Shown here in pieces: positions 12,380 to 24,366 of a stretch of DNA of 64,000 bases; position 1 is the first letter of the stretch; every line of letters begins with the position of its first letter. Origin of the DNA: Torreya grandis (taxonomy: Eukaryota; Streptophyta; Pinopsida; Cupressales; Taxaceae); contig JARHVA010000082.1 of NCBI GenBank assembly GCA_037957365.1, positions 62,001 through 126,000 on the forward strand. The letters run 5' to 3'. The notes below the pieces were generated by a model that searched no databases, was not told where the DNA came from, and worked only from the letters and a program-made list of their open reading frames with translations. A program made the translations under genes and the position numbers.

Positions 12380-13060
12380 ATCTCATTTGTTCACATTAAT
12401 AAACTTCTCTTCTTGAAACCATTGCATCACTCTTCTCAAATGCACTAAGTATTCATCCTTCATCTTGCTAAATATCATAATGTCATCTAAGTAATGACAA
12501 ATTTTCTTATAAATGGCTTCAATACATCATTCATGATTCTCATAGACATATTTGGTGCATTTTCCAACCCAAATGGCATAACCATCCATTCGTGCAATCC
12601 TTTGTTCATTTTAAATGCAATTTTCCATTCATCACCTTCTTTAATTATGATCTGGTGATACCCACTCTTCAAATCTATCTTTTTGAAATATTACTATCTA
12701 CTCAAACAATCCATCAAGATATCCATGTGTGGAAATGGAAATCTATAATTGGTCATTATATTTTTTATGGCTCTTGATTCTATACACATGTGCCACTCAC
12801 CTCCCTTCTTATGTGCCAATATTTTACTTACTATGAATGGGGTTAAGCTTTGTCTAACTATCCCCTTGTCCAAATACTCTTTAACTTGTCTTTGCATCTC
12901 CTTATTCTTCTTAGGTGTTAATCTATATGATTCCTTGTTTAGAAAACTCAATCTAGGTATCATATCCATATGATGATTGATACTTCTCACGGGTTGTAAC
13001 AAAAATTGGAAAGCACTTGTCGATCTCCATAATATCATCTAAAAACTCCTTCACTTCATG
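12380..13060 (-). pseudogene. Reverse transcriptase of the chromovirus
   Basis: The minus strand at 13038-12694 reads the finger region (LTPKKNKEMQRQVKEYLDKG, then FIVSKILAHKKGGEWHMCI, then FPFPHMDILMDCL). 12672-12487 continues with [18 protein letters not shown] and [16 protein letters not shown]. The catalytic YLDDIM motif is present, but one frame over from FIRKFVIT, so a small indel just before the active site breaks the protein. Length and order fit a chromovirus RT. A long + strand frame at 12749-12973 is the antisense shadow. Confidence 0.8.
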
Positions 13061-13394
13061 AGGTAATGTCTCCTCTTTTATTGCACATATACGCTCAATT
13101 AGTACAACCTAGATGCGATCACATAGCATGCCTTATATTTTTCCACCTCTTTGAGGAATTCCTTTCCTAACACCAATAATACATGTACACAAAATTTGTT
13201 GTAGACTCCCCCTTCCTTTTCCTTTAACATCTCTAGATGAACTTCTTTCCATATTTCTCTAGGTGATATGTATTCTCAATTCCATTATGAATAGCCTTCC
13301 ATTCAAATTACCATAATCTCTTAAAAATTACATGACACACATCCATTTCAATCACATCACACAAAACTATATCTTTATATGCATATAATTTCAA

Positions 13395-13570
13395 TTTCAC
13401 TAAGCATTATCCATTCACCAATATCTAATTCCTATTTTATATTTATGACAGTCTATAAGGGTTTGGGTGCACTAGTTTATTTAAACCTAATTTTTCCACC
13501 ATCTCGCATGAGACTGAATTATATATTCCACCATTATCTACAATCATTTTACAACACTGACCTCCTCATT
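13395..13570 (-). pseudogene. Aspartic protease of the chromovirus
   Basis: The minus strand reads CKMIVDNGGIYNSVS, then MVEKLGLNKLVHPNPY. VDNGG occupies the place of the retropepsin D[ST]GS/VDNGS active-site loop, and the following MVEKLGL helix is typical of plant chromovirus proteases. The frame ends soon after at a stop. It would have cut the polyprotein. Confidence 0.6.
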
Positions 13571-13769
13571 TTAAATTATTTAGAGGATTTTATTTCTATT
13601 TTTTGGATCATTACCTTCCTTGGTTGGCTTCATCAACACCCTCTTCATCATGAGAGTTTTTTCACACTCTGGTTCTTCACAACACTTTGTAGATATAATG
13701 GATTACTCATTTCCATGTGAAACACATGTGCACCATATTTTAATCTTCTACTATATTTATTGTCTCTAG

Positions 13770-14960
13770 GGACATTCATACACTATATGTCCAAGTTATT
13801 CAAACTTGCAACAAGTTCCATGGAATCCTCTTCCCTTTCCTTTGCCAAACATTATATGCCCTTGATATGGGTATAATCCACCTCCTTACATGTAACCTTG
13901 ATATTCACCACACGTATCTTTTTGTTCATTAATAGGATCCACTTCTTTGTGCGTAACCTTACTCTTCACTGCATGTATCACCTTACTCATGTGTGACTAC
14001 ATGCAGTGCTTGTCTCTCCTTACTTTTTTCTAGTTTATTCTAACACTACCTTGTGATCCTCTATATGTAAATCTTCCCTTTATTCACACAACACCCTATT
14101 GTTTGTGCAAAAACTTCTCCTCAAATTTTAGTACAAGCTAATAAGTTTCCTCCATATATTGTATCAAAGCCATGTCCATCTCTTCTTGGATGTCAAACTT
14201 GAATCCATTTAGATAGCTTGTTACCTCCATTTGGTCTACATTACTAAGACCAAATATGGTAGTGATTATATAAAACTGTTTAGTGTATTCCTTAACACTG
14301 ATCTCTTTTTGAATTAGGTTATACAACATTTTGAACAATTCCACCTAGTAGTAACCAAGTAGGAATTTGAATTTCATTTTGGCTACCATTCTATCCCACT
14401 TAACTATCTTTTCCTTTTATATTCTTATTATATTTTTTGAAACTTCCTTCCACCAAAGCATTGCATGACCCTATAGCTTGGTATGTCTGATCTTCACTCA
14501 CTACATATTTCTCTTATATTGTCAAACTCAAATTACTCCTCAACATTAGTAATCTATTCAATGGTGTCTTCATGATTTAGGGTTCCTAAAAAATATGGTT
14601 TTCCCACCTTTGTGCCTTCCCTAATCCATGATATAGCTCTCAACAATATACTTCTGCTTGCATCCATGTATGCTTCCTCATATTCATAATCTTCATCACC
14701 TTTTACACATTATTTACCTTCATTAGAATCATTTTGATCATCTATTGATCTTAAACCCCTTATTCATCCTTCCTCCATGGCATCCAATCTCATTTTGACA
14801 ACTCACAAAACATCTAAAACTTATTTGAGTCTCCTAAACATGTTTGTTATTACAATGCCCCCTCTACTAGCAAATATATTTGGAGACATCTTAACCATTT
14901 GATCATGAACCATATATTGAAATATCTCAACTTGTAATCCTACATAAGTCCACTCTCCAC
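13770..14960 (-). pseudogene. Gag of the chromovirus with CCHC knuckle
   Basis: The minus strand at 14344-14138 reads ELFKMLYNLIQKEISVKEYT, then LSNVDQMEVTSYLNGFKFDI, the capsid-type retrotransposon gag domain. Upstream, 14800-14600, an acidic N-terminal part (DDQNDSNEGK, GDEDYEYEEAYMDASRSIL) leads into it. At 13812-13770 a nucleic-acid-binding zinc knuckle reads CCKFE-stop-LGHIVYEC, preserving the C, C, H and C ligands around a stop. Numerous stops show it is dead. Confidence 0.7.
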
Positions 14961-15015
14961 AAGGTTCAAAACCTTTATCTAAAAATGGAAATTGTACAAT
15001 CAAAAGGACAAGGTT

Positions 15016-15955
15016 TGCAAAGAAGGAAATTCCTAATATAGTAGCTAGATGAACATGTAAACCCCAAAAACATAGATCTAAAACACAATGTACATATTCA
15101 TTTTAAATCAATAATGATTTAGAGTGGTTTTTAGATGCATTATTTGTAGGCTAGGCTCATATCATAAGTTATAAATGAAAGCTTTCATTACAATAATGGA
15201 GTCTTTTAGACTTCTATTCCTCACATGGTTTATTGAAGGAGACCACCTCTATCTCTCTATATGATCATTTTACCACAGTAATGATATGTTTCATCTCTCT
15301 CTAGAGATGCCCCTTTTCTGCCTTACCTAACACACTTTTAAATAAGCCTCTTCAAGTGTGACATGTCAAAAAGATTCATGCAAGCTGCCACATGTCCCCA
15401 AAGGTTGTTTTCTCCACACTCAAGCTCGAATAGTCCATACACATCCTTTCAATCTATCTCTAATAACATTCAAGTTAATGGTCCATTCCAAGAACTTTGA
15501 GTCAATGGTCAACCTTATCAAATCTATGCCAACTTATTCATATGCAATTATTTATATGTTCAAATTCTATGTGTGACAACATCCATGTATCTAATGCTCC
15601 AAATCTATGTCTGACCCTATCCTTTGTGACTGTTGACGATGATTAGTTCCTTCAGACATTGTTCTGTTTATTCTTGTATCATGCACACCTTATTGTCGAA
15701 TGTCTACACACCCAATGAGTTTTACACTCCTACACATTAGATGGTCTCTTGCATGACCCCTGCACAAACCAAAAATGATGAACCCTAATGTAAACGATAT
15801 CCAAATTTTGCACAATTGCTTTATATCATCTTATGCAAATGTAAACTTATGCATCTTTCAACTATTAAGTACCATTATGCGCAATATGCATATGTTAGAA
15901 CTTATTCATAAAACTAGACTTAGATGATTTTTGGGTGATTCAAGATTTATCCACA
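15016..15955 (-). repeat. Probable 5' LTR of the chromovirus
   Basis: Direct-repeat partner of 9075-10265. On the minus strand it starts TGTGGATAAAT and ends TTCTTTGCA. It keeps the older, shorter form without the foldback or expanded tracts. The gag N-terminal sequence begins immediately to its left. Confidence 0.6.
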
Positions 15956-15995
15956 ACAAGGATCCTCCTACATCATTTAAATGAAAGTAAACTTT

Positions 15996-16350
15996 GATCT
16001 AATACCACTTGATGTAGACAGGAATGAGGGGGGAAAGTGAATGGTTGCCTTACACCCTAGGAGGTCATACATTCTCTCTCTACCTCTCTAAAGGACACAT
16101 GTACAAACACAAGACTAAGAAAATAAACCAAAAATATCTCTTTATTAGTGTTTATAAATGTTACAAAGATTAACACTTAACCTTCCCCATACTAACTATG
16201 AAGAGGATTCTCCTTAGTCTAATGACTGGTTTACATGAACATACATCTACTTAGAAACATATTCGCTCTACTTCTCTCACTCTTTGAGCTTCACACGACT
16301 TGCTTTCTTTCTCATCTCTATTATCCTATAGTTTGGATTCTCTTTGTCCC
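15996..16350 (-). promoter_or_regulatory. PBS-like motif and possible LTR end
   Basis: At 15996-16007 the minus strand reads TGGTATTAGATC, resembling the initiator-tRNA primer-binding site, preceded by CCTGTCTACATCAAG. This would be the start of the internal region of a minus-strand element whose 5' LTR lies at 16012 and above. It sits outside the chromovirus LTR pair, so it either belongs to an older host element or means the pair of direct repeats is not the true LTRs. Confidence 0.3.
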
Positions 16351-18228
16351 AATTTCTTAAATTCCCTCCATTGACCCTCAACTCCCCTGTTCCAAATCTC
16401 TTTTGAATCTTGATGTCCTATCACTGACATCCTACCAACCTATTTTAACTCCTTCTATCTTGGAAAATGGCCCACATATCATGTTTTCTTGGTCTAGGTA
16501 GTTACTTCTCCTTTTATTTCAATGTGGGTGAAGCCATTGGCTCCTATAAACCATTAGTTATGTAAATATGGCAGTAATTTTTTAACCATTGTTTGCATTA
16601 AGTAAATTTTCAAAACTAACGTTTGTATTAATTGGTAGTTTCATCATGCTTTCAAGAAAAGGTCATTCTTACCAATGGAAGATGACCAAAACTATTCTTC
16701 TTTCACTTCCTTTTAGTGTAGTACTCTTGATTATGTGATTTGGCTTGGCATTGATCTTCCTTCACATGTATAATATTGTTGGAAGAAATGACAAGTCCCA
16801 AAACACAAAACAAATGTGCACAAGTGTACACTAGAACCTAAACCCATGTTTTTAGATGATGCAAAATTATTTGCAAAACTAGTCTCTCATGCATCATTAT
16901 CATGGAAAGGATATTCAAGAATAAAATGTAAATCAAATAGATATATAAATGAGAGGATGAGAAAATTATCCAAGCTTTGGTTTTGATTTTGATGTCAAAT
17001 ATATCACTAATATAAGGTGATGTGATAATATAAGGCATATGTTATCATCTTAAGTTATAGACCCTTTAATCACATGTCAAAATTAATACAGTGTGACCCA
17101 CATCTTATAAAGGAGTGCAAATGATTTACTCTCACTTAGACAAGGATGTAAGTGGACATTTACTTAACTTGTAAGTTATAATAATGTTAGCCCCCATTTA
17201 TAAGGTTGTTAGTGCACAATGGCCCAACTAAAAGGCATAAATATCTACCCCTAGCTTTCTAGGAGTGATACTAGGTACATTTGATGATGATGTGCTTCAC
17301 TTTATATACAAATAGAAAAAAAATGTCTTCTAATAGATTTCCCAAAGATCCCTTGTGATTCAAGCAAGATCACAATAGCAAAGGTGTTTGCTCCAACAAC
17401 AACATATGATTATTTTTAGAAATAGAAATATATGAATACTTTTTTAAAGCCATCTTGTTCACAGTTTAAAATGATTTCTTGTGTGACATTATTTAGTGGT
17501 GGTATAATTTATATATTGGTGAGAATTAGTATTGGTTTTCATTAGTAGATGACATTTTTTTCACCATACCATATTCACACATGGGAATGGTGCCCCTTCA
17601 TTTCGTAATATCCTTCACTAAGAGGGTCCTACTTTGTCCATCACTCATGCTTCATTATGGAAATCTCTATTTGAGAGGGTACGAGTCCATGGAGTCCACT
17701 TCATTTTTTAAAAGGAAACTCGTCACTAGAAATCCTTCATTGTTGAGTTTAATAAAGTGGTCAATATTATCTTCACATCTCTTAATTTAATATGGTTGTA
17801 GATGAAAAGAAAATTTCAAACTGCAAACTTTGTTGTATTAGGATTGTATTATAGTGAACCATCATATAAAGGCACTCTATACTCTAGGGGGGTGCTCTAG
17901 TGAAGAGACACTTACTCAAATGCCGACCATCTAAGTAAAGGTAAAGTTTAATTGACACGCATGAACTTTGGTGAACAAAAAATTGTAAATTCGACAAACA
18001 CTTTTCAAATATGCACACCATTGAAACTGTTGGATCCCTTTAATCGAAATAAACAAGTCGAAAGTCGAAACTCGTTGACAATAAAAATTTTGTATCGACC
18101 AACATTTATGTACACTGATTACACTCATACCTAAGGAAGCCCCTCTACCTAACCAACCGCCGAACACAACCTTCAATGAACAAGAGTTTAAAGCAACTCC
18201 ACGTAAAGTAAAATGCTCCTAAAACATC
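16350..18228. repeat. Tandem unit 1 upstream of the LOR gene
   Basis: It aligns in the same orientation with 18690-20460: shared landmarks are CCCTCCATTGACCCTCAACTCC versus CCCTCTATCGACCTCCAACTCC, the LTR-like repeat, GACAAACACTTTTCAAA, and at the right end CGAACACAACCTTCA and TAAAATGCTCCTAAAA. Divergence is substantial, so the duplication is old. It contains no convincing gene; the small frames at 16838, 17581 and 17931 are not conserved in the partner. Confidence 0.75.
17185..17581 (-). repeat. ~400 bp LTR-like repeat inside tandem unit 1
   Basis: On + it runs from TGTTAGCCCCCA to ATTCACACA and contains TTAGTGCACAAT, AGGAGTGATACTAGGTACA and AAGCAAGATCACAA. It is clearly related to 5761-6163 but more diverged from it than the B and C copies are. 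No pol sequence flanks it, so it looks like a solo LTR or independent small element. Confidence 0.6.
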
Positions 18229-18403
18229 AGTGTCCCGGGGGCCATGTCAAATTCGCTTTGGATGTTTGCGAATCAAATGGAATTGATAAAAAATTGGAAT
18301 ATGATGCCACTTTTCTTCAAATTCTATTCACCAAATCTACTTTGCGCCAAGGATGAAACAAGTAGCGTCATAGACCATACGTCAGTGCAGCTTCAGCTAC
18401 AAT

Positions 18404-18560
18404 AGAGATGGAGACATTAGAAAGTTTGAAGCGACGGGCGTATTCAAGAAATGAGGTAATAGTGCATACTTTTCTGTTAGTGCACGCACCTCTGTGCTTC
18501 GAATTTCGCCATCAGACTGTGAAAGGTTTCTTTCTGCATTAAAGAAAATTTTATTGGAAA
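18404..18560 (+). pseudogene. Possible remnant of a LOR first exon
   Basis: ATG at 18404 opens METLESLKRRAYSRNE, followed by GAG|GTAATAG, a donor context like the GAG|GTAATA that ends exon 1 of the intact gene at 20848. It sits at about the same distance from the end of tandem unit 1 as the real start does from unit 2, and the surrounding DNA is GC-richer than average. The peptide itself is not convincingly LOR, and no second or third exon is visible before 18690. I therefore treat it as a tentative broken paralogue. Confidence 0.25.
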
Positions 18561-18689
18561 CGACAAGAATACTGTTTCTTTTTTGGAAAACATAGATCTT
18601 AAATAAATCCTTCTCCTAGATAAGAGTACTATGAATTTGAACATCTGTGCCAGATGCTGCGCAGTTGGGACGGGTCGTTAACATAATTT

Positions 18690-20460
18690 TGATAAGTTCC
18701 CTCTATCGACCTCCAACTCCCCTTTCCAAAACCCCTTCGAATCTTGGTGCCCTTTGCTGACATCCTATCAATCTCTTCAAGCTCCTTTTGTTTTGTATGT
18801 TTTTAATCTGGGTAGTTACCTATCTTTTTCCTTTAATGCAAGCGAAACCACCAATCCCTTATATAATTATTGTAGACTTCTCTTTTTTCTTTTAATACCA
18901 GTTATTCTTATTAATAAGAGATGACCAAAACCATTCTTCCTATACTTTTCTTTAATGTAGTATTTTTGATGATATTGTTTATTTTGATGTTGATTTCTTT
19001 TTGCACGTGTAATGTTGTTATAAGAGATAAGTCGCACAACTCAAAAAAAGTGTACAAATATGCACTAAACTTTGAACTCATGTTTTTAGATGATGCAAGA
19101 TTATTTGAGAACCTAAATTCCTTTGCATCACCATCAAGGAAAAAACATTCAACAATAACACGTAAATGAAAAAGATAAAGAAAAGAAATGATAAAACAAT
19201 TATCTAAATTTTGGTTTTGAATCCGATATCAAATATATTATTAATGTGTGGTGATATAATAATAAAAAACATAAATCATCATCTTATTTATACACCCTTT
19301 AATCATGTCAAAATTACTACAATTTTTAACCCACACCTTATAAAGGAGCCCAAGTGATTTACTCTCCCCTAAACAAAGGTGTAACTGACCATTAACTCCA
19401 CTTACAAGGTATAAGTATGTTAACCCCCACTTAGAAGGTCGTTACTCCACAATAGCCCCAACTAAAATAGTGGCATATATATATGCTCATAGCTTTCAAA
19501 GAGTGATACTAGGTACATAGGATGATAACGTACCTCACCATCTATATGTACACACAAAAAATCTTTTAACGGATTTTGTAGAGATCCTTTATGATTCAAG
19601 TACGATCACAATAATAAAGGTGTTTCCTCCAAGAACACACATAATTACTTTCAGAAATAGAAATATATAAATGCTTTTCTAAAATCATCTTGTGGACACT
19701 TAAAAATGAATTTTTATGTGACATTATTTAGTAGTGGTGCCAATTTATATATTGATGGGAATTGATATTTTTTTTGATTAATAGATGACATACATTTTTT
19801 CACCATAGAATATTTATTTTGGAATGTCCCTTACTAAGAGAGTTTTACATTGTCCATCACTCGTGCTTCGTTGTGGATATCTATAATCAAAAGGGCACTA
19901 ATTCATGGAGCTTACATCATTTTTAATGAAAAATTCATGATTAAGAATCTTTCATTGTTGGTCCATTGAGCTAACACCGTTTCCAATGAGAAACTCATGG
20001 TTAAGAATCATTCATTATTAAATTTTATAAAATGGTCAATATTATTCTTATATCTTTTAAACTAATAAGGTTATAGATGGAAAGAAAATTTTAACCTATA
20101 AAATTTTGTTGCATTAAAATTATATTATAATTTAAACTATTAAGGGAAAGGTAAAGCTTAACTCACACATACGAACTTTGGCTGATAATAAATTATAAAT
20201 TAGACAAACACTTTTCAAACATGCACGCAGTTGAAACTTTTAAATCCTTTTAATCAAAATAAACAAATCGAATAACAAAACTCACTGACAATACAAATTT
20301 TTTACATTGACCAATACACACGACCAACATTTATGTGTACTGATTACACTCAAACCTAAGAAACCCCCTACTCCAACCCCGAACACAACCTTCATTAAGC
20401 TTGTGTGACGAGGTTAAAACAATCCACCTAAAGGTAAAATGCTCCTAAAAGATAAGGATA
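18690..20460. repeat. Tandem unit 2 upstream of the LOR gene
   Basis: Second copy of the 16350-18228 unit. It ends about 130 bp before the TATA box of the LOR gene, so the distal promoter of that gene is made of duplicated, transposon-derived sequence. Within it, 19900-20000 has a further small internal repeat (GGAGCTTACATCATTTTTAATGA versus the phrase starting GAGCTAACACCGTTTCC). Confidence 0.75.
19418..19818 (-). repeat. ~400 bp LTR-like repeat inside tandem unit 2
   Basis: Partner of 17185-17581: starts TGTTAACCCCCACTT on +, contains AGAGTGATACTAGGTACATA and AGTACGATCACAATAATAAA. It was present before the tandem duplication, since it lies at the same place in both units. Confidence 0.6.
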
Positions 20461-20591
20461 CCAGAACATCCATAAATATTCTAACGGATGAGCTTAGATA
20501 AAGCTAACAAAAGCAATATACCTAGCTTCATCCGAATGCTTTTGTAGTACGAGTACTATTCCATGGCGTAGGGGCAACGCAATTATAATAA

Positions 20592-20600
20592 CTATAAATA
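20592..20600 (+). promoter_or_regulatory. TATA box of the LOR gene
   Basis: CTATAAATA at 20592-20600 lies about 90 bp before the start codon, giving a short 5' leader if transcription starts about 30 bp downstream. No alternative TATA motif of similar quality is nearer the ATG. Function not shown. Confidence 0.55.
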
Positions 20601-20689
20601 CATATATAATCAGTCAGTCGGGGTAAATAAGCTAAGCAATCTCTTTTTCTTGTGCTTACGTAAGGCGTAAGTTTCGTACAGCTTCGAGG

Positions 20690-21698
20690 ATGGAGTTAAC
20701 GTTATGGCGGAAGGCAGAGCGAGAGTTGACAGTGAAAGAAACTTGTTCAGGGGTAGTGTATGGACTGCATCGAAGCGGACCATCGGTAAAGCAAATTTTT
20801 CTCCTCAAACAGGAGGCAGGGCTCCCCATTCTTACTGTGCGTCCCGAGGTAATATAATTTTATTAAAGAATTGAAGCTTTTTCAATTTATAATACTTTGA
20901 TTTGTTTTTAGATAAAATTGCATAAAATTTTATTGTCATCTGAAGCATCAATAATAAAGTTTTATATATAAGATTTTCGATATTTTTATAGTTTATGAAA
21001 GTGGATAGTGTAGATTTTTAGGTAAAATCGTGCTATATTAGTGTAGATTTTTAGGTAAAATTGTGTTATATTAGTGTAGTTTTTTAAATAAAATTGTGTT
21101 ATATTTTTTATAGACGTGTTTCGAATCACAACTAATAATAATTTCATATCTTGAATTGGATTCACTTTTTCACAGCATATAAACACTTTCCATCACCAAT
21201 GGAAAGCAGTGCGACCCGATGGCAATGCTAATATACCAGTTTTTACATTGAAAAGGTCATTAACTGTAGATGGAGGGTTTTGTGTTGAGGTAGTAGACAA
21301 TGAAAAGAGTGATTTCTACTCAATAAAAGGTTCGCTTTCGGAGCGCTCATATATTCTCTACACACGTTGTGGTCATATCATTGCACAGGTACAATTCTAA
21401 TCTATTTTGTTGCTTATAGTTGGTGCGTTTAATCAATTCTATGATTAACGATGTATTATATCTTAGCAATGTATTGTATCTTGTTATATTAATGAAAGTG
21501 CACTTTTCAATCAAAAATTCCATTCTTGCAATGCAAAATTTTAAATAAAAATTGTTGTTTGTGTTTTTTTTGCAGGTAACACCAAAATTAGAAATGTATA
21601 ATGGGAACTGTGCGTTGAAGATAGTAGTAGAGAAGGGTTTTGATGTTGGTTTCATGGTTGGGGTTATCGCCATTGTGGAATGTATTAATGAAGGATAA
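20690..21698 (+). CDS. LURP-one-related (LOR) protein, three exons
   Basis: Joined exons 20690-20848, 21176-21388 and 21576-21698 give a 164-residue protein with phase-0 GT-AG introns. It belongs to the plant LOR family (Tubby C-terminal-like beta-barrel; the founder LURP1 is needed for basal defence in Arabidopsis, but most members have no known role). Recognisable parts: ELTLWRKAERELTV (first strands), then AGLPILTVRPE; exon 2 has WKAVRPDG, PVFTLKRSLTV, then DFYSIKGSLSERSYILYT; exon 3 has NCALKIVVEKGFDVGFMVGV, the conserved hydrophobic C-terminal helix. The start has A at -3 and G at +4. Typical LORs are about 190-220 residues; this one lacks the usual N-terminal leader before the first strand and is short between strands in exon 1. 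AATAAA lies at 21771. No stop or frameshift, so it may be active; a 5' coding exon further upstream was not found. Confidence 0.85.
21005..21110. repeat. Three tandem ~36-38 bp units in LOR intron 1
   Basis: The phrase TAGTGTAGATTTTTAGGTAA followed by AAT(C/T)GTG(C/T)TATAT occurs three times in a row, the third with ATTTTTTAA changes. It lies within intron 1 and does not touch the splice sites. It gives a spurious minus-strand frame at 20986-21186. Confidence 0.8.
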
Positions 21699-21770
21699 CA
21701 CTCCTAAATGTTTGGAATGAGTCATCCCCAACATTTTAAGTTGCAAGGAGTCGATAACTTGTAATACAAA

Positions 21771-21776
21771 AATAAA
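21771..21776 (+). terminator. Poly(A) signal of the LOR gene
   Basis: AATAAA 73 bp after the stop codon, in an AT-rich 3' region. Suggests 3' end formation near 21790-21810. Confidence 0.5.
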
Positions 21777-21779
21777 TTA

Positions 21780-23370
21780 TTAAGTTTCTAATTGTTTATT
21801 TCGACCATTAATTTTATGTATTTAGAATTGATATATATTACATCATAATTAGTTTTCATTTACAGATAAAAAAAGAACTATATATAATTTAACATTTGAG
21901 CTTGATCAACTCTCACAAATCATAAATTTATATAAAAAAATGTTAAGTATTAAAAAATTGTAATTAATTGCTTAACTAAAATTAACTAATTTATAAGTGT
22001 TGAATAAGCTTCCTCTACCTTAATTGTCCAATACTTAATAAAGTAAACTTATAACCCAATTAAAATACTTATTAAACAGTTTTGAAAAGGTTTGATTAAG
22101 GCACACAATTCCTTACTAACACAAGCACGCTTCTCATACAACCCTAATTTATATACATGATAAATTACATAGATGAGTGTAAAAGAATAATGAATTTTGA
22201 AAGGAGATAAACATTTCTTAATCCTATTTTTATAAATTAAATATTAATCTAAAATTTTATTTATATACATGAAAAAAAAAAAAATTGAATTCAAAACTTT
22301 TATTCCAAAAATTCATTGGGCATTTAAAAATATTGATTAATTTTAATATATTTTAATTTAAATTTTATATTTTAAAAATGAGGTTTGTGGTGAAGAAACT
22401 TCAGAAGTTTATTTTCTCTACCACCCCTCTCCTACCATTTCATTCTAATTAACACAACAATTAACAATTACGCAATATTGTAAGGAAATCTGACAAAACT
22501 TAAATTTAGAAGTAAATATATAAATTAAATTACAAATAATATACAATGATCAATGTCTCATTCCATACATTTTTTGGGCTTCTTTCTGTCACCACGGCTT
22601 CCGAGTCTAATTGGAAGACGAGCTCTGGGACAGCCTGCAGTCAGGATTCTGTTTTTGTTCCCCCCAGTAGATCGATTGGAGTTTGTACACGGCACCCTTA
22701 ACAGACGCCATCGACATTTTCATTTTCAATTTCTGTTCACTTCACTGATTTCGATAAATTAAATTAAGCCCTGAAAAAAATCAACCCAGCCAAAAAAAAC
22801 CACCAATTTATCCTGGGTCTGAAATAAATCCGGAAACTCGCTGGTGGTTTGGGAGTTTATTTCATTTAAATTACAACTTAACCATAATTTTTTTACATAT
22901 ACATGGGCATGTTTTCCAGTCGAAGGCGACTTAATGAGGTTTGCGTCTTTAATTTTTTTTTTATAGTTTAATCATAATTTTTTAAAAACTTAATTTTATA
23001 AGTTTTTGAGTTGTTATTTTTTTTAATGATTAGGTATCAATTGATGATTGTATAGTTAATCCATAAATGATATGGGGTTAATTTATAATTAATACGCATA
23101 AATCATAATTAAATACAGTTTGTGGTTTGATATAGGGATTAAATATAACGCTCAGATAAGTATTGATGAAAATCTAAATTAATAGTAATTGTTGTTGCTT
23201 TGCCATTTAATAAGACATGTTGTTTATATGTCTCTTGCCTTTCTGAATCAAAGTACAACTAATCAAATTAAATCTTAATCTTTTAATTCTTCAAAATATT
23301 GAGAAAATTTGTTAAAGGTCACTGAAAATGCACACATACAATTATGTTAAATTCCCTAAAAAATGTGAAA
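21780..23370. other. AT-rich spacer right of the LOR gene
   Basis: No convincing gene apart from the short candidate at 22607-22711. A small inverted repeat (AAACCACCA at about 22798 and TGGTGGTTT at about 22843) lies near the GC-richer island. The + strand frame at 22553-22762 overlaps the candidate in antisense and has no recognisable motif. Confidence 0.5.
22607..22711 (-). CDS. Short GC-richer ORF, possible first exon or gene fragment
   Basis: On the minus strand an ATG at 22711 opens 34 codons beginning MASVKGAVYKLQSIYWGEQ and ending in SQSSSSN before a stop. The base composition is clearly richer in G and C than the flanks, and the codon use looks gene-like (no poor-quality AT codons). 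I do not recognise the protein. It could be the first exon of a minus-strand gene whose remaining exons are lost or lie within the microsatellite block to the left, or a captured gene fragment. Confidence 0.25.
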   Translation of the reverse strand: MASVKGAVYKLQSIYWGEQKQNPDCRLSQSSSSN

Positions 23371-23473
23371 TTTAAGGAAGCTTGCCAATCATTATGCACA
23401 ATGGTGAGTGGGAGTGTGGGTGTGTGTGTGTGTGTGAAGGAAGAAGAATAATACAGTGGCCAAAGATCAAAAG

Positions 23474-23550
<77 letters not shown>

Positions 23551-23598
23551 TTGCCCCATATATATATATATGATTTGCCATATATATATATATGAAGA

Positions 23599-23785
23599 GT
23601 AACCCTATGTGTGTGTATATAGGGTTCCTCTTCTCTATATATATAGAGAGAAGAGGAACCCTATATATATAGGAAGAGGAACCCTATTTATAACATGTGT
23701 GTGTGTATATAGGGTTCCTCTTCTCTATATATATAGAGAGAAGAGAAACCCTATATATATAGGAAGAGGAACCCTATTTATAACA
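23599..23785. repeat. Tandem duplication of a ~93 bp palindromic unit
   Basis: The unit TGTGTGTGTATATAGGGTTC, then CTCTTCTCTATATATATAG and its mirror, then TATTTATAACA, appears twice in a row. Each copy contains a perfect short palindrome around CTCTATATATATAGAG. Confidence 0.85.
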
Positions 23786-23810
23786 TTTGCCTTGTATACA
23801 TACAATTATG

Positions 23811-23883
<73 letters not shown>

Positions 23884-23923
23884 AAGAGGAGCCCTATGTG
23901 TGTGTGTGTAGGGTTCCTCTCCC

Positions 23924-23958
<35 letters not shown>

Positions 23959-24010
23959 GGGGTTCCTCTTCTTTTATATATATAATACTCTGGGTAGGGG
24001 GTTCCTCTTC

Positions 24011-24041
<31 letters not shown>

Positions 24042-24056
24042 AAGAGGAACCTCTTA

Positions 24057-24124
<68 letters not shown>

Positions 24125-24232
24125 CCCCCTACCCAGAGTATTATATAGATATAGGAAGAGGAACCCCCTACCTAGAATATAAAAAGATTTGACAAGATCG
24201 TGGTAGGGGGTTCCTCTTCCTATAAATATGAC

Positions 24233-24274
24233 GATCTTGTCAGATATTTTTATACTCTGGATAGGGGTTTCCTC

Positions 24275-24366
<92 letters not shown>

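Noticed and set aside
17931..18176. 81-codon minus-strand frame and its + strand shadow at the end of tandem unit 1
   Set aside because: The matching part of unit 2 (20150-20400) does not keep either frame, so it is not under coding constraint.
22553..22762. 69-codon + strand frame in the GC-richer island
   Set aside because: It is antisense to the better candidate at 22607-22711, has no motif, and contains improbable residue runs such as RRHRHFHFQF.
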